A stretch of 6,281 nt of DNA from Pseudomonadota bacterium. Its GTDB lineage: Bacteria; Pseudomonadota; Alphaproteobacteria; Rhizobiales; Xanthobacteraceae. The DNA is taken from contig JAEVZN010000125.1 in NCBI GenBank assembly GCA_023392205.1, positions 1-6,281 of the forward strand. Reading direction: 5' to 3'. Positions 1 to 5,536 of the stretch are shown one piece after another (the stretch's first letter is position 1; the number at the start of each line of letters is the position of its first letter). The position numbers were made by a program, and so were the translations under genes. The notes beneath the pieces were generated by a model, which made no database searches, was not told the DNA's origin, and saw nothing but the letters and a program-made list of their open reading frames with translations.

Positions 1-1
1 A

Positions 2-40
2 TCGCAGGATGAACCGGTTACCGAAGGCGGAACGGAATGA
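2..40 (+). CDS. C-terminal tail of upstream gene, probably lpxD (partial)
   Basis: A reading frame enters from the left edge and gives the short acidic tail [12 protein letters not shown] before a TGA at 38-40. This TGA overlaps the fabZ ATG as ATGA, the same junction type seen twice more downstream (lpxA/lpxI and lpxI/lpxB), which is the main reason for picking this frame. In alphaproteobacteria the gene before fabZ in this cluster is normally lpxD, the UDP-3-O-acylglucosamine N-acyltransferase. Twelve residues are too few to recognise a protein, and a second frame closes at a TGA at 10-12, so the identity is inferred from gene order alone. Confidence 0.4.
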   Translation, partial: SQDEPVTEGGTE

Positions 41-498
41 ACGACACGCCGACCAGTCTTGAATGCGCCGATATCGCGCTGATCCTGAAATCGCTGCCGC
101 ACCGCTACCCGTTTCTGATGGTCGACCGGATCACGCAGATGCGTGCTGACGAATTCGCCGTCGGCATCAAGAATGTCACCGCCAACGAGCCGCAATTCAT
201 GGGGCATTTCCCCGAAAACCCGGTATTTCCGGGCGTATTGATGATCGAGGGGATGGCCCAGACGGCAGGCGTCTTGTGTATCTCCTCCGGCGCGACCGGA
301 GGTCCCTCCAAGAGCGTCTTCTTTCTGACCATCGACAAGGCGAAGTTTCGCAAGCAGGTCCAGCCCGGCGATACGCTCGAATATCATATGACCAAGATCG
401 CCCGGAAAAAGATGATGTGGTGGTATCGTGGCGAGGCGAGAGTGAACGGCACTCTGGTGGCCGAGGCCGAAGTCGGAGCCATGATCGTCAATGCCTGA
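37..498 (+). CDS. fabZ: 3-hydroxyacyl-[acyl-carrier-protein] dehydratase FabZ
   Basis: FabZ dehydrates (3R)-hydroxyacyl-ACP to trans-2-enoyl-ACP in cytoplasmic type II fatty acid synthesis. The 153-residue protein is full length for this hot-dog-fold family. The N-terminal signature [11 protein letters not shown] is at residues 21-31. The catalytic motif GHFP is at 56-59 with His57, followed by the [14 protein letters not shown] helix region (62-75), where Glu71 is the expected second catalytic residue. The start at 37 has a purine-rich GGCGGA about 7 nt upstream and gives the usual short lead before the PHRYPF motif. The stop overlaps the lpxA start by 8 nt. Co-operon placement with lpxA fits a known logic: both enzymes compete for 3-hydroxyacyl-ACP, so their expression is balanced together. 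Identification is secure. Confidence 0.97.
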   Translation: MNDTPTSLECADIALILKSLPHRYPFLMVDRITQMRADEFAVGIKNVTANEPQFMGHFPENPVFPGVLMIEGMAQTAGVLCISSGATGGPSKSVFFLTIDKAKFRKQVQPGDTLEYHMTKIARKKMMWWYRGEARVNGTLVAEAEVGAMIVNA

Positions 499-1333
499 CG
501 CGAGCAAGACGACAATCGATTCCACGGCGCGGATCGCCGAGGGGGCGGTTATTGGCACGGGTGTCACGGTCGGCCCCTATTGCGTGATCGGACCGCATGT
601 GACGCTCGGCGATGGCTGCCGGCTGATCTCGCATGTTGCAGTGACCGGCCATACTAGCCTTGGCGAAGGCAGTGTGGTCTACCCGTTCGCGTCGCTTGGC
701 ACGCCGCCACAATCCGTGAAATACCGCGGCGGCCCGACCCGGCTTGTGATTGGCAGGAATTGCGAGATCCGCGAACACGTTACGATGAATACCGGTACCG
801 AGGACGATGGCGGCCTGACCTCGGTCGGCGACAATTGCCTGCTGATGGTCGCCTCCCATGTCGGCCACGATTGCAAGGTCGGCAACAACGTCACCCTTGC
901 CAATAACGCCGTGCTGGGCGGTCATGTCATCGTCGAGGATCATGTGTTCATGGGCGGCCATTCCGCTGCTCACCAATATGTCCGCATCGGCGAAAGCGCG
1001 ATGATCGCCGGCGTCACCGGTCTCGGCGCCGATGTCATCCCGTTCGGCTTTGCGATCGGGCAACGCGGCGAACTGGACGGACTGAACGTCGTGGGGATGC
1101 GCCGGCGCGGTTACTCGCGCGCCGATATTCACGGTCTGCGGCAGGCCTATCGCGCGCTGTTCCTGGTCCGTGGTCATTTCAAGGAACGCGTCGAGGCGGT
1201 CGAGCGCGGTTTCGCGGACGACCCTGTGGTGGCCAAGGTCGTTGCCTTCATTAAGGCCGGCGGGTCGCGGCCGCTGATGAAAGCCGGCAAGACCGGCAGG
1301 GCCGGAGAGGCGAGCCCGGCCGCGGCGGAATGA
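491..1333 (+). CDS. lpxA: acyl-[ACP]--UDP-N-acetylglucosamine O-acyltransferase LpxA
   Basis: LpxA transfers a 3-hydroxyacyl chain from ACP to the 3-OH of UDP-GlcNAc, the first step of lipid A synthesis, in the cytoplasm. The 280-residue protein has the left-handed beta-helix hexapeptide pattern through roughly residues 10-190 and an alpha-helical C-terminal domain with the MRRRGYS segment (203-209). The catalytic histidine is expected at His126 in [12 protein letters not shown] (matching E. coli His125); His123 and His161 (in [10 protein letters not shown]) align with other E. coli active-site histidines. Gly174 aligns with E. coli Gly173, part of the acyl-chain ruler, while Arg192 sits where E. 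coli has His191. The last ~20 residues are a low-complexity Lys/Gly/Ala tail. The gene begins inside the fabZ 3' end and its TGA overlaps the lpxI ATG. Confidence 0.97.
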   Translation: MPDASKTTIDSTARIAEGAVIGTGVTVGPYCVIGPHVTLGDGCRLISHVAVTGHTSLGEGSVVYPFASLGTPPQSVKYRGGPTRLVIGRNCEIREHVTMNTGTEDDGGLTSVGDNCLLMVASHVGHDCKVGNNVTLANNAVLGGHVIVEDHVFMGGHSAAHQYVRIGESAMIAGVTGLGADVIPFGFAIGQRGELDGLNVVGMRRRGYSRADIHGLRQAYRALFLVRGHFKERVEAVERGFADDPVVAKVVAFIKAGGSRPLMKAGKTGRAGEASPAAAE

Positions 1334-2211
1334 CTGCGCCGCCAGTGGAGGCCGAGACAAGCCCCGTCGGCATCATCTGCGGGGGCGGCACCTTCCCGTT
1401 CACGGTTGCGGATTCCGTCCTCAGGAGCGGCCGCCCGGTCGTGCTGTTTGCCTTGCGCGGATGGGCGAGCCCGGCGGATGTCGAACGCTACCCGCATTAC
1501 TGGGCGCATATTGCGCAGTTCGGCCGGTTTGTCCGGATCGCCCGCAAGGAAGGCGTGCGCGACGTCATCTTCATCGGCTCCCTGGTGCGGCCGGGTTTCC
1601 GGCAATTGGTGAGCTTCGATCTGACCACCATACGTGTGCTTCCGCGGGCCATCCGGTCCTTCTATGGCGGCGACGATCATCTGCTCAGCGGGGTCGCGCG
1701 CATCTTCGAGGACCACGGGTTTCGGCTGCTGGGCGCCCATCAGGTGGCTCCGGAAATTCTCGTATCCGAAGGTGCGCTGGGCCGCATACAATTGTCGGAG
1801 CGGGACCGGACGGATGCGGAATGGGGGCTGGCCTGTCTGAAGGCCATCGGACCCTTTGATGTGGGACAGGCGGTCGTGGTCGCCAACCGGAATGTGATTG
1901 CCATCGAAGCTGCAGAGGGCACCGACCAGATGCTGGCGCGGGTGGCGGACATGCGCAGGACGAGACGCTTCCGCGCACCGATGGGGACGGGCGTCCTGAT
2001 AAAGGCACCCAAGCCCGGACAGGATCGCCGCTTCGATTTGCCCTCCATCGGTCCGCGCACGGTAGATGGTGTGATCGCCGCGGGATTGTCAGGCCTTGCC
2101 GTCATCGCCGGCGGCACCATCGTTGCCGAGCCGCAAAGCGTCGTCGAGAAGGCGGACCGGGCCGGGATATTCGTCGCCGGGCTGCAGGAGGGGACTGTCA
2201 GCGGGTCATGA
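1330..2211 (+). CDS. lpxI: UDP-2,3-diacylglucosamine pyrophosphatase LpxI
   Basis: LpxI hydrolyses UDP-2,3-diacylglucosamine to lipid X and UMP. It replaces the unrelated LpxH in most alphaproteobacteria and was characterised in Caulobacter. The 293-residue protein matches the family (formerly DUF1009). It has an N-terminal GIICGGGTFP segment (14-23), a middle region with DVIFIGSLVRP (78-88) and FYGGDDHLL (111-119), and a C-terminal catalytic domain with EGTDQML (196-202). Asp199 of that motif is probably the catalytic acid equivalent studied in Caulobacter. KPGQDRRFDLPSIGP (228-242) is another highly conserved stretch. The start overlaps the lpxA stop as ATGA, and the stop overlaps lpxB the same way. 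A GGCGGA lies immediately before the ATG, too close for a good Shine-Dalgarno, so translational coupling to lpxA is likely. Confidence 0.95.
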   Translation: MTAPPVEAETSPVGIICGGGTFPFTVADSVLRSGRPVVLFALRGWASPADVERYPHYWAHIAQFGRFVRIARKEGVRDVIFIGSLVRPGFRQLVSFDLTTIRVLPRAIRSFYGGDDHLLSGVARIFEDHGFRLLGAHQVAPEILVSEGALGRIQLSERDRTDAEWGLACLKAIGPFDVGQAVVVANRNVIAIEAAEGTDQMLARVADMRRTRRFRAPMGTGVLIKAPKPGQDRRFDLPSIGPRTVDGVIAAGLSGLAVIAGGTIVAEPQSVVEKADRAGIFVAGLQEGTVSGS

Positions 2212-3362
2212 AAGTATTTCTTGTCGCAACCGAGGAATCCGGAGACCGGCTGGGCGCTGCATTGATGCAGGCGCTGAAGACGCGGCATGGCGATGGCGTG
2301 CAGTTCTGCGGCGTCGGTGGCTACGAGATGGCGGCGGAGGGGCTTCCGTCCCTGTTCCGGATCGACGACCTCGCCATCGTCGGGATCGCGGGAATCACGC
2401 AGGCCTTGCCGATGATCCTCGGCCGGATCCGCCAGACCGCGCGCGCCGCTCTGCAAGAGCGCCCGGATGTCATGGTGATCATCGACAGCCCCGATTTTAC
2501 CCATCGCGTCGCGCGGCGGGTGCGCAAGGCCGATCGCTCCATTCCGATTGTCGATTACGTGTCGCCGTCCGTATGGGCCTGGCGGCCGGGCCGGGCAAAA
2601 GCCATGCGGGGCTATATCGATCACGTCCTGGCGCTGCTTCCATTCGAGCCCGATGTGCATCGCAAGCTCGGGGGACCGCCCTGCACCTATGTCGGTCATC
2701 CGCTGGTCGAACAGATCGGCGAATTGCGTCCCAATGCAGCCGAGACGACACGGCGCAATGAAGGGCCGCCGTTGCTGCTCGTGCTTCCCGGCAGCCGCAA
2801 GAACGAGATCCGGCGTCTCATCGAACCCTTCGGACGCACGATCGAACGCGTTGCCAAATCCGTCTGGCCGCTCGATATCGCCATTCCGACCACGCCGCAT
2901 CTGCAGGATGTAGTCGTTCGCGAGACCGCCAATTGGCCGCTCAAGCCGCAGATCGTGGTCAAGCGCGAGGATCGCCGCGCCGCCTTCCGCAATGCCCGGG
3001 CGGCGCTTGCGAAGTCCGGTACGGTCACGCTTGAACTCGGCATTTCCGGCGTGCCGATGATCGCCGCCTACAAGGTGTCGGGGATCGAGGCCATGATCGC
3101 AAGGCGCCTCATCAAGGTACCGTCCGTCATCCTGACCAATCTCGTTCTGGGCGAAAATCTCGTCCCCGAATTCATCCAGACCGAATGCACGCCTGAGAAA
3201 CTGACTCAAGCGCTGCTTCCTCTTCTCAAGGACGGGCCGGCGCGCCAGCGGCAGCTGGATGGTTTTGCCCGGCTGGACGAGATCATGGAGATCGGCCGGG
3301 CCCAGCCGGCGCTGCGGGCTGCGGAGATTGTTGACCACGTTGCCAAAGGCGAGACGCATTGA
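2208..3362 (+). CDS. lpxB: lipid-A-disaccharide synthase LpxB
   Basis: LpxB (glycosyltransferase family 19) condenses lipid X with UDP-2,3-diacylglucosamine to form the tetraacyl disaccharide 1-phosphate at the inner face of the inner membrane. The 384-residue protein is full length. Recognisable blocks are the N-terminal nucleotide-fold motif ATEESGD (7-13; E. coli-type enzymes read AGEASGD), IIDSPDF (91-97), YVSPSVWAWRPGR (117-129), LPFEP (144-148), YVGHPL (161-166), LPGSRKNEI (193-201), AKSGTVTLE (268-276), and NLVLGENLVPEFIQ (311-324). The ATG overlaps the lpxI stop. An AGGAGG lies at 2186-2191, about 16 nt from the ATG, farther than ideal, so reinitiation after lpxI probably helps. LpxB uses the direct product of LpxI, which explains the pairing. 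It appears to be the last gene of the overlapping series. Confidence 0.97.
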   Translation: MKVFLVATEESGDRLGAALMQALKTRHGDGVQFCGVGGYEMAAEGLPSLFRIDDLAIVGIAGITQALPMILGRIRQTARAALQERPDVMVIIDSPDFTHRVARRVRKADRSIPIVDYVSPSVWAWRPGRAKAMRGYIDHVLALLPFEPDVHRKLGGPPCTYVGHPLVEQIGELRPNAAETTRRNEGPPLLLVLPGSRKNEIRRLIEPFGRTIERVAKSVWPLDIAIPTTPHLQDVVVRETANWPLKPQIVVKREDRRAAFRNARAALAKSGTVTLELGISGVPMIAAYKVSGIEAMIARRLIKVPSVILTNLVLGENLVPEFIQTECTPEKLTQALLPLLKDGPARQRQLDGFARLDEIMEIGRAQPALRAAEIVDHVAKGETH

Positions 3363-3371
3363 CGGCGATGC

Positions 3372-3395
3372 GGCGGGAAGGGCTGGCTTCCTGCC
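3372..3395 (+). other. hairpin just after lpxB, possible weak terminator or mRNA 3' end
   Basis: A 9-bp stem pairs 3372-3380 (GGCGGGAAG) with 3387-3395 (CTTCCTGCC), with one G-U wobble when read as + strand RNA and a 6-nt loop. It begins 10 nt after the lpxB stop codon, a typical place for an operon-end structure. No U-tract follows; the next AT-rich run (AATTTGCATATT) starts about 12 nt later. It could mark the end of the lpx operon, protect the mRNA 3' end, or let part of the transcription read into fabH. No convincing promoter was found in 3396-3451. Confidence 0.4.
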
Positions 3396-3451
3396 CCGTA
3401 ACCGCCTAATTTGCATATTCCCCTCGATCGCCCGGTCATTGGCGAGCCTTC

Positions 3452-4504
3452 ATGAACCACATAAACAATCAAAAAAGACCCGCGATTACAGGTGTTTGCG
3501 GGTATGTGCCGGACTATGTTCTCAGCAACAGCGAACTCGCCCAACTGGTCGACACGTCGGACGCCTGGATCATGGAGCGGACCGGCATTCGCGAGCGCCG
3601 GATCCTGAAGGGTGAGGGGCTTGGAACCTCGCATATGGGTGCGCAAGCCGTGCGCGGTCTGCTCGAGCGCACCGGCAACAAGCCGGAAGATATCGATCTT
3701 CTGATCTGCGCGACCACGACCCCGGATTTCGTGTTTCCCTCGACCGCCAATCTCATCTGCGACATGGTCGGCATGGGCCCGATCGGCAGTTTCGATATCC
3801 AGGCGGCCTGTTCGGGCTTCGTTTACGCGATCAGCATCGCCTCGCAATTCATCGCGTCGGGGCAATGCAGGAAAGTGGTCGTGGTTGGTGCGGACAAGAT
3901 GTCCTCCATCATCGACTATACCGATCGCGCCACCTGCGTGCTGTTTGGCGACGGTGCGGGCGCTGTGTTGATCGAGCCGAACGAGAATGGCGAAGGCATC
4001 ATGGATACGCTGATCCGTTCGGACGGATCGGGCATGATCCATCTGCATCAGAAGGCGGGCGGAAGCCGGCTGCCGCCCAGCTTCGAAACCGTTTCGAAGC
4101 GGATGCATTACGTTCATCAGGAAGGGGCGGCCGTCTATAAATTCGCGATCGCGAAGATGGCCGAGGTCGCTGGCGAGATCATGTCCCGCAACAATCTTCG
4201 CGGCGAGATGATCCAGTGGCTGGTGCCGCATCAGGCGAATATGCGCATCATCCAGTCCACCGCCGAGCGGATGGGGTTGCCGATGGATCGGGTCATGATG
4301 ACCATCCAGAAATTCGGAAATACCACGGCGGCGACGATCCCGCTGTGCCTGTGGGATTACGAGAGCAAATTGAAAGTCGGCGACCGGCTGGTCCTCGCCG
4401 CATTCGGTGGCGGCTTCACCTGGGGCGCGGCTTACGTGACCTGGGCCTATGACGGGGCCGCACGCGCGGCGCAGATCAACGGCAGCGGCGCGCATCCGTC
4501 GTAA
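3452..4504 (+). CDS. fabH: beta-ketoacyl-[ACP] synthase III (FabH), Bacteroidota-like type
   Basis: KAS III starts type II fatty acid synthesis by condensing an acyl-CoA (usually acetyl-CoA, or branched acyl-CoA in some groups) with malonyl-ACP. The 350-residue thiolase-fold protein keeps the full Cys-His-Asn triad: Cys120 in IQAACSG, His260 in WLVPHQAN, Asn290 in FGNTT. Conserved lead-in motifs are GYVP (17-20), the RTGIRERRI segment (43-51) and FGGGFTWG near the C terminus (318-325). Compared with E. coli FabH (about 317 residues) it carries roughly eight extra residues between the Cys and His, around SGMIHLHQKAGGSRLPP (193-209), plus a C-terminal tail (334-350). These inserts, together with GADKMSSIIDYTDRATCV (146-163) and TIPLCLWDYE (295-304), match what I recall of Bacteroidota FabH. 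A weak GGCGAG lies 5 nt before the ATG. The gene sits 89 nt after lpxB, away from the usual plsX-fabH setting, so it is probably a second, acquired copy. Substrate preference cannot be read from sequence. Confidence 0.93.
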   Translation: MNHINNQKRPAITGVCGYVPDYVLSNSELAQLVDTSDAWIMERTGIRERRILKGEGLGTSHMGAQAVRGLLERTGNKPEDIDLLICATTTPDFVFPSTANLICDMVGMGPIGSFDIQAACSGFVYAISIASQFIASGQCRKVVVVGADKMSSIIDYTDRATCVLFGDGAGAVLIEPNENGEGIMDTLIRSDGSGMIHLHQKAGGSRLPPSFETVSKRMHYVHQEGAAVYKFAIAKMAEVAGEIMSRNNLRGEMIQWLVPHQANMRIIQSTAERMGLPMDRVMMTIQKFGNTTAATIPLCLWDYESKLKVGDRLVLAAFGGGFTWGAAYVTWAYDGAARAAQINGSGAHPS

Positions 4505-4527
4505 CCGGCCTTCAGGCCCGGGCGCGG

Positions 4528-4950
4528 TCATAAAACTCTGACCTGTGGCACCGGCCTGGCGGGTGAAGCGTCCGCGGACGGCTCGCCGGCATCCGGCCGC
4601 GACGAATCCGCTGCGTGCTGCCATTCGAGTTCACGCCAGCGGACGACCTCCGCATCGGCCGCCCTGAACGCTTCTGTCTGTTGCAGTCCGCCGGCACGCG
4701 CACGGATCGCGGCGCGAATCCAGACGCGCGTCTCCTCCCGCAATTGCCACCAGAAAGTATGGAAGCAGGCCTGCGCGTCACCCTTGCAATCGCGTGCGCG
4801 CCGGCACGGCTTGCCAGGGCAAAGCCGCCAGAATTGCAGCGCCCGGCACAGCCCACGCAGATCGGTGCGGCCGCTATCCGGCGCCCGCACGCCTTGGGGG
4901 CTTGTCCGCAAACCCGGCTTTCGGCGTACGCGTGTGACGTTGCGCGGCAT
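4528..4950 (-). CDS. conserved-looking hypothetical protein with five cysteines
   Basis: I do not recognise a function. The frame encodes 140 residues from the ATG at 4950. This start is preferred over an upstream in-frame ATG at 5007 because a perfect AGGAG (plus-strand 4958-4962) lies 7 nt before it. The N terminus is basic (MPRNVTRVRRKPGLR). The core at residues 35-62 holds five cysteines spaced C-x8-C-x4-C-x5-C-x6-C (35, 44, 49, 55, 62) with FWRLC, CRRARDC and ACFHTFW, followed by an amphipathic stretch rich in Arg, Trp and Ala (70-112) and a Pro/Ala/Ser-rich tail (113-140). There is no signal peptide or membrane segment. The Cys/Arg/Trp core resembles small uncharacterised proteins I recall from Rhizobiales, but this is memory, not a search. 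The cysteines could bind metal, though the spacing is no standard zinc finger. The gene converges with fabH, leaving 23 nt between stops. Confidence 0.7.
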   Translation of the reverse strand: MPRNVTRVRRKPGLRTSPQGVRAPDSGRTDLRGLCRALQFWRLCPGKPCRRARDCKGDAQACFHTFWWQLREETRVWIRAAIRARAGGLQQTEAFRAADAEVVRWRELEWQHAADSSRPDAGEPSADASPARPVPQVRVL

Positions 4951-4957
4951 GGGGAAG

Positions 4958-4962
4958 CTCCT
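4958..4962 (-). promoter_or_regulatory. Shine-Dalgarno site fixing the start of the 140-residue gene
   Basis: Read on the - strand the sequence is AGGAG, separated by 7 nt (GCTTCCCC region) from the ATG at 4948-4950. This is the strongest ribosome binding site in the window at ideal spacing, and it supports both the reality of the gene and the choice of the inner ATG. Confidence 0.75.
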
Positions 4963-5040
4963 GATCGTCAGTGAAAGGGAATTGCGCGCAGCCGCATGCG
5001 ACCGCACAGCCGGATCGGGCGCGGATGCGATCTGCCTTGT

Positions 5041-5061
5041 CCCTCACGTCAGGAGTGAGGG
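5041..5061. repeat. short hairpin-forming inverted repeat
   Basis: CCCTCAC at 5041-5047 pairs perfectly with GTGAGGG at 5055-5061 across a 7-nt loop. It has no U-tract in either direction, so it is not a standard intrinsic terminator. It sits at the gene-proximal end of the structured intergenic block and might close it when transcribed from the - strand. It also resembles the palindromic intergenic elements common in Bradyrhizobium-type genomes, but one copy is not enough to call it such. Confidence 0.5.
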
Positions 5062-5063
5062 GA

Positions 5064-5156
5064 GGTGGAGCGCTGCGCGGCGCAACCATCCTTTCCGCAC
5101 CGGTTGAGTGCGGCGCGCGCTTTCACGCAAGCGCGCTCGCCTCGCGGCGCTCCACC
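5064..5156 (-). other. multibranched secondary structure closed by a 10-bp stem
   Basis: A perfect 10-bp inverted repeat (5064-5073 GGTGGAGCGC with 5147-5156 GCGCTCCACC) encloses two further perfect hairpins side by side: 5095-5100 with 5108-5113 (6 bp, 7-nt loop), and 5115-5122 with 5129-5136 (8 bp, GCGCGCTT with AAGCGCGC, 6-nt loop). A small TGCG/CGCA hairpin sits at 5074-5084. This junction-like layout is typical of folded RNA. The strand is assigned from the leftward promoter near 5400 and is inferred; the pairing itself is symmetric. No open reading frame here looks protein-like. Confidence 0.45.
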
Positions 5157-5211
5157 ACGGCGTTCTGACGAAAGCACAAGGGCTTATCGCCAACCCCAGG
5201 GCCGCGCTTCC

Positions 5212-5393
5212 GGTGCCGGACCCAGAGGCCCGGCACACCTAGCGAGCTCCTCGCACGCCGGTCCTAGTGCCGGCAGGGCGGGGTCCCAGGGCCACCCGGG
5301 AGACGGCTCCACGTTAGAGCCGGCCCGCAGGACGCCGCGTCCCGTTCCATCCGCCGAACGTCTCCGGAAGACGCCCCTCGCGAACAGGACGAT
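5212..5393 (-). ncRNA. candidate structured noncoding RNA or long leader, family unknown
   Basis: Leftward transcription from the TTGACA promoter should begin near 5393. The first ~135 nt can fold as nested helices in correct order: 5386-5390 with 5261-5265 (5 bp), 5372-5378 with 5275-5280 (6 bp, one bulge), and 5359-5367 with 5296-5305 (9 bp, one bulge), capped by small hairpins at 5306-5320 and 5330-5342. It is followed by a strong 10-bp stem, 5213-5222 with 5227-5236 and a 4-nt loop. The one irregular pair of that stem is G-U only if the - strand is the RNA (A-C otherwise), which supports this orientation. There is no U-tract after it. The rod shape and a GTTCGC loop element recall 6S RNA, but the conserved central-bubble sequence I know from 6S is absent. 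It also lacks hallmarks of RNase P RNA, tmRNA and SRP RNA. It could instead be the 5' leader of the 140-residue gene, about 440 nt downstream. Confidence 0.45.
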
Positions 5394-5397
5394 GCGA

Positions 5398-5426
5398 GGT
5401 ATATAGTCCTATAGGAATTCTGTCAA
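5398..5426 (-). promoter_or_regulatory. sigma-70 type promoter firing leftward
   Basis: On the - strand a perfect -35 TTGACA (5426-5421) is preceded by C, as in the alphaproteobacterial CTTGAC form. With the ideal 17-nt spacer the -10 is TATACC (5403-5398); overlapping alternatives are TATATA (15-nt spacer) and CTATAT (14-nt spacer). Expected transcription start is around 5390-5394. A perfect 10-bp palindrome TCCTATAGGA (5407-5416) fills part of the spacer and might be an operator. The promoter follows the gltA terminator by about 50 nt, so it begins an independent unit. Confidence 0.65.
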
Positions 5427-5478
5427 GATGTTCGTCGTGTGGGCAGGCGCGGCGGCTTTCGATTGTGGACCGCGCGAC

Positions 5479-5508
5479 AAAAAAGGCCGGCTGCGAGAGC
5501 CGGCCTTT
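5479..5508 (-). terminator. intrinsic terminator of gltA
   Basis: An 11-bp perfect stem pairs 5498-5508 with 5482-5492 (AAAGGCCGGCT when read on the - strand) around a 5-nt loop, followed in the - direction by six T residues, some shared with the stem base. The T-run follows only in the leftward direction, so it ends - strand transcripts. It lies 28 nt past the gltA stop codon. Confidence 0.92.
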
Positions 5509-5536
5509 GAACAACTTTTGCAACCGACGCGAAGGA

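Noticed and set aside
488..1360. 290-codon open frame on the - strand opposite lpxA
   Set aside because: Mirror frame of lpxA with no protein-family features.
1740..3416. 558-codon open frame on the - strand opposite lpxI and lpxB
   Set aside because: It lies antisense to two well-identified genes, its protein has no recognisable motif, and long antisense frames are expected in GC-rich coding sequence.
3206..4624. 472-codon open frame on the - strand opposite fabH
   Set aside because: Antisense to a fully conserved synthase gene; composition is typical of a GC-rich shadow frame.
4615..4974. 119-codon open frame on the + strand opposite the 140-residue gene
   Set aside because: No ribosome binding site or coherent composition, whereas the opposite strand has an ideal AGGAG site and an ordered cysteine core.
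4951..5007. Upstream ATG at 5007 extending the cysteine protein by 19 residues
   Set aside because: The inner ATG has AGGAG at 7 nt; the extension has no comparable site and would bury that Shine-Dalgarno inside coding sequence.
4980..5400. RNase P RNA, tmRNA or SRP RNA in the structured interval
   Set aside because: The conserved GAGGAAAGTCC of RNase P RNA, a tag-coding stretch and GGTTCGA arm of tmRNA, and the GGAAGGAAGCAG-like loop of SRP RNA were looked for on both strands and not found. GGGCTTATCG at 5179-5188 resembles the RNase P 3' end but nothing else matches.
5065..5406. 113-codon open frame on the + strand across the structured region
   Set aside because: Arg/Pro/Ser/Ala-rich low-complexity translation with no ribosome binding site, overlapping hairpins and a promoter on the opposite strand; stop-poor because of GC content.
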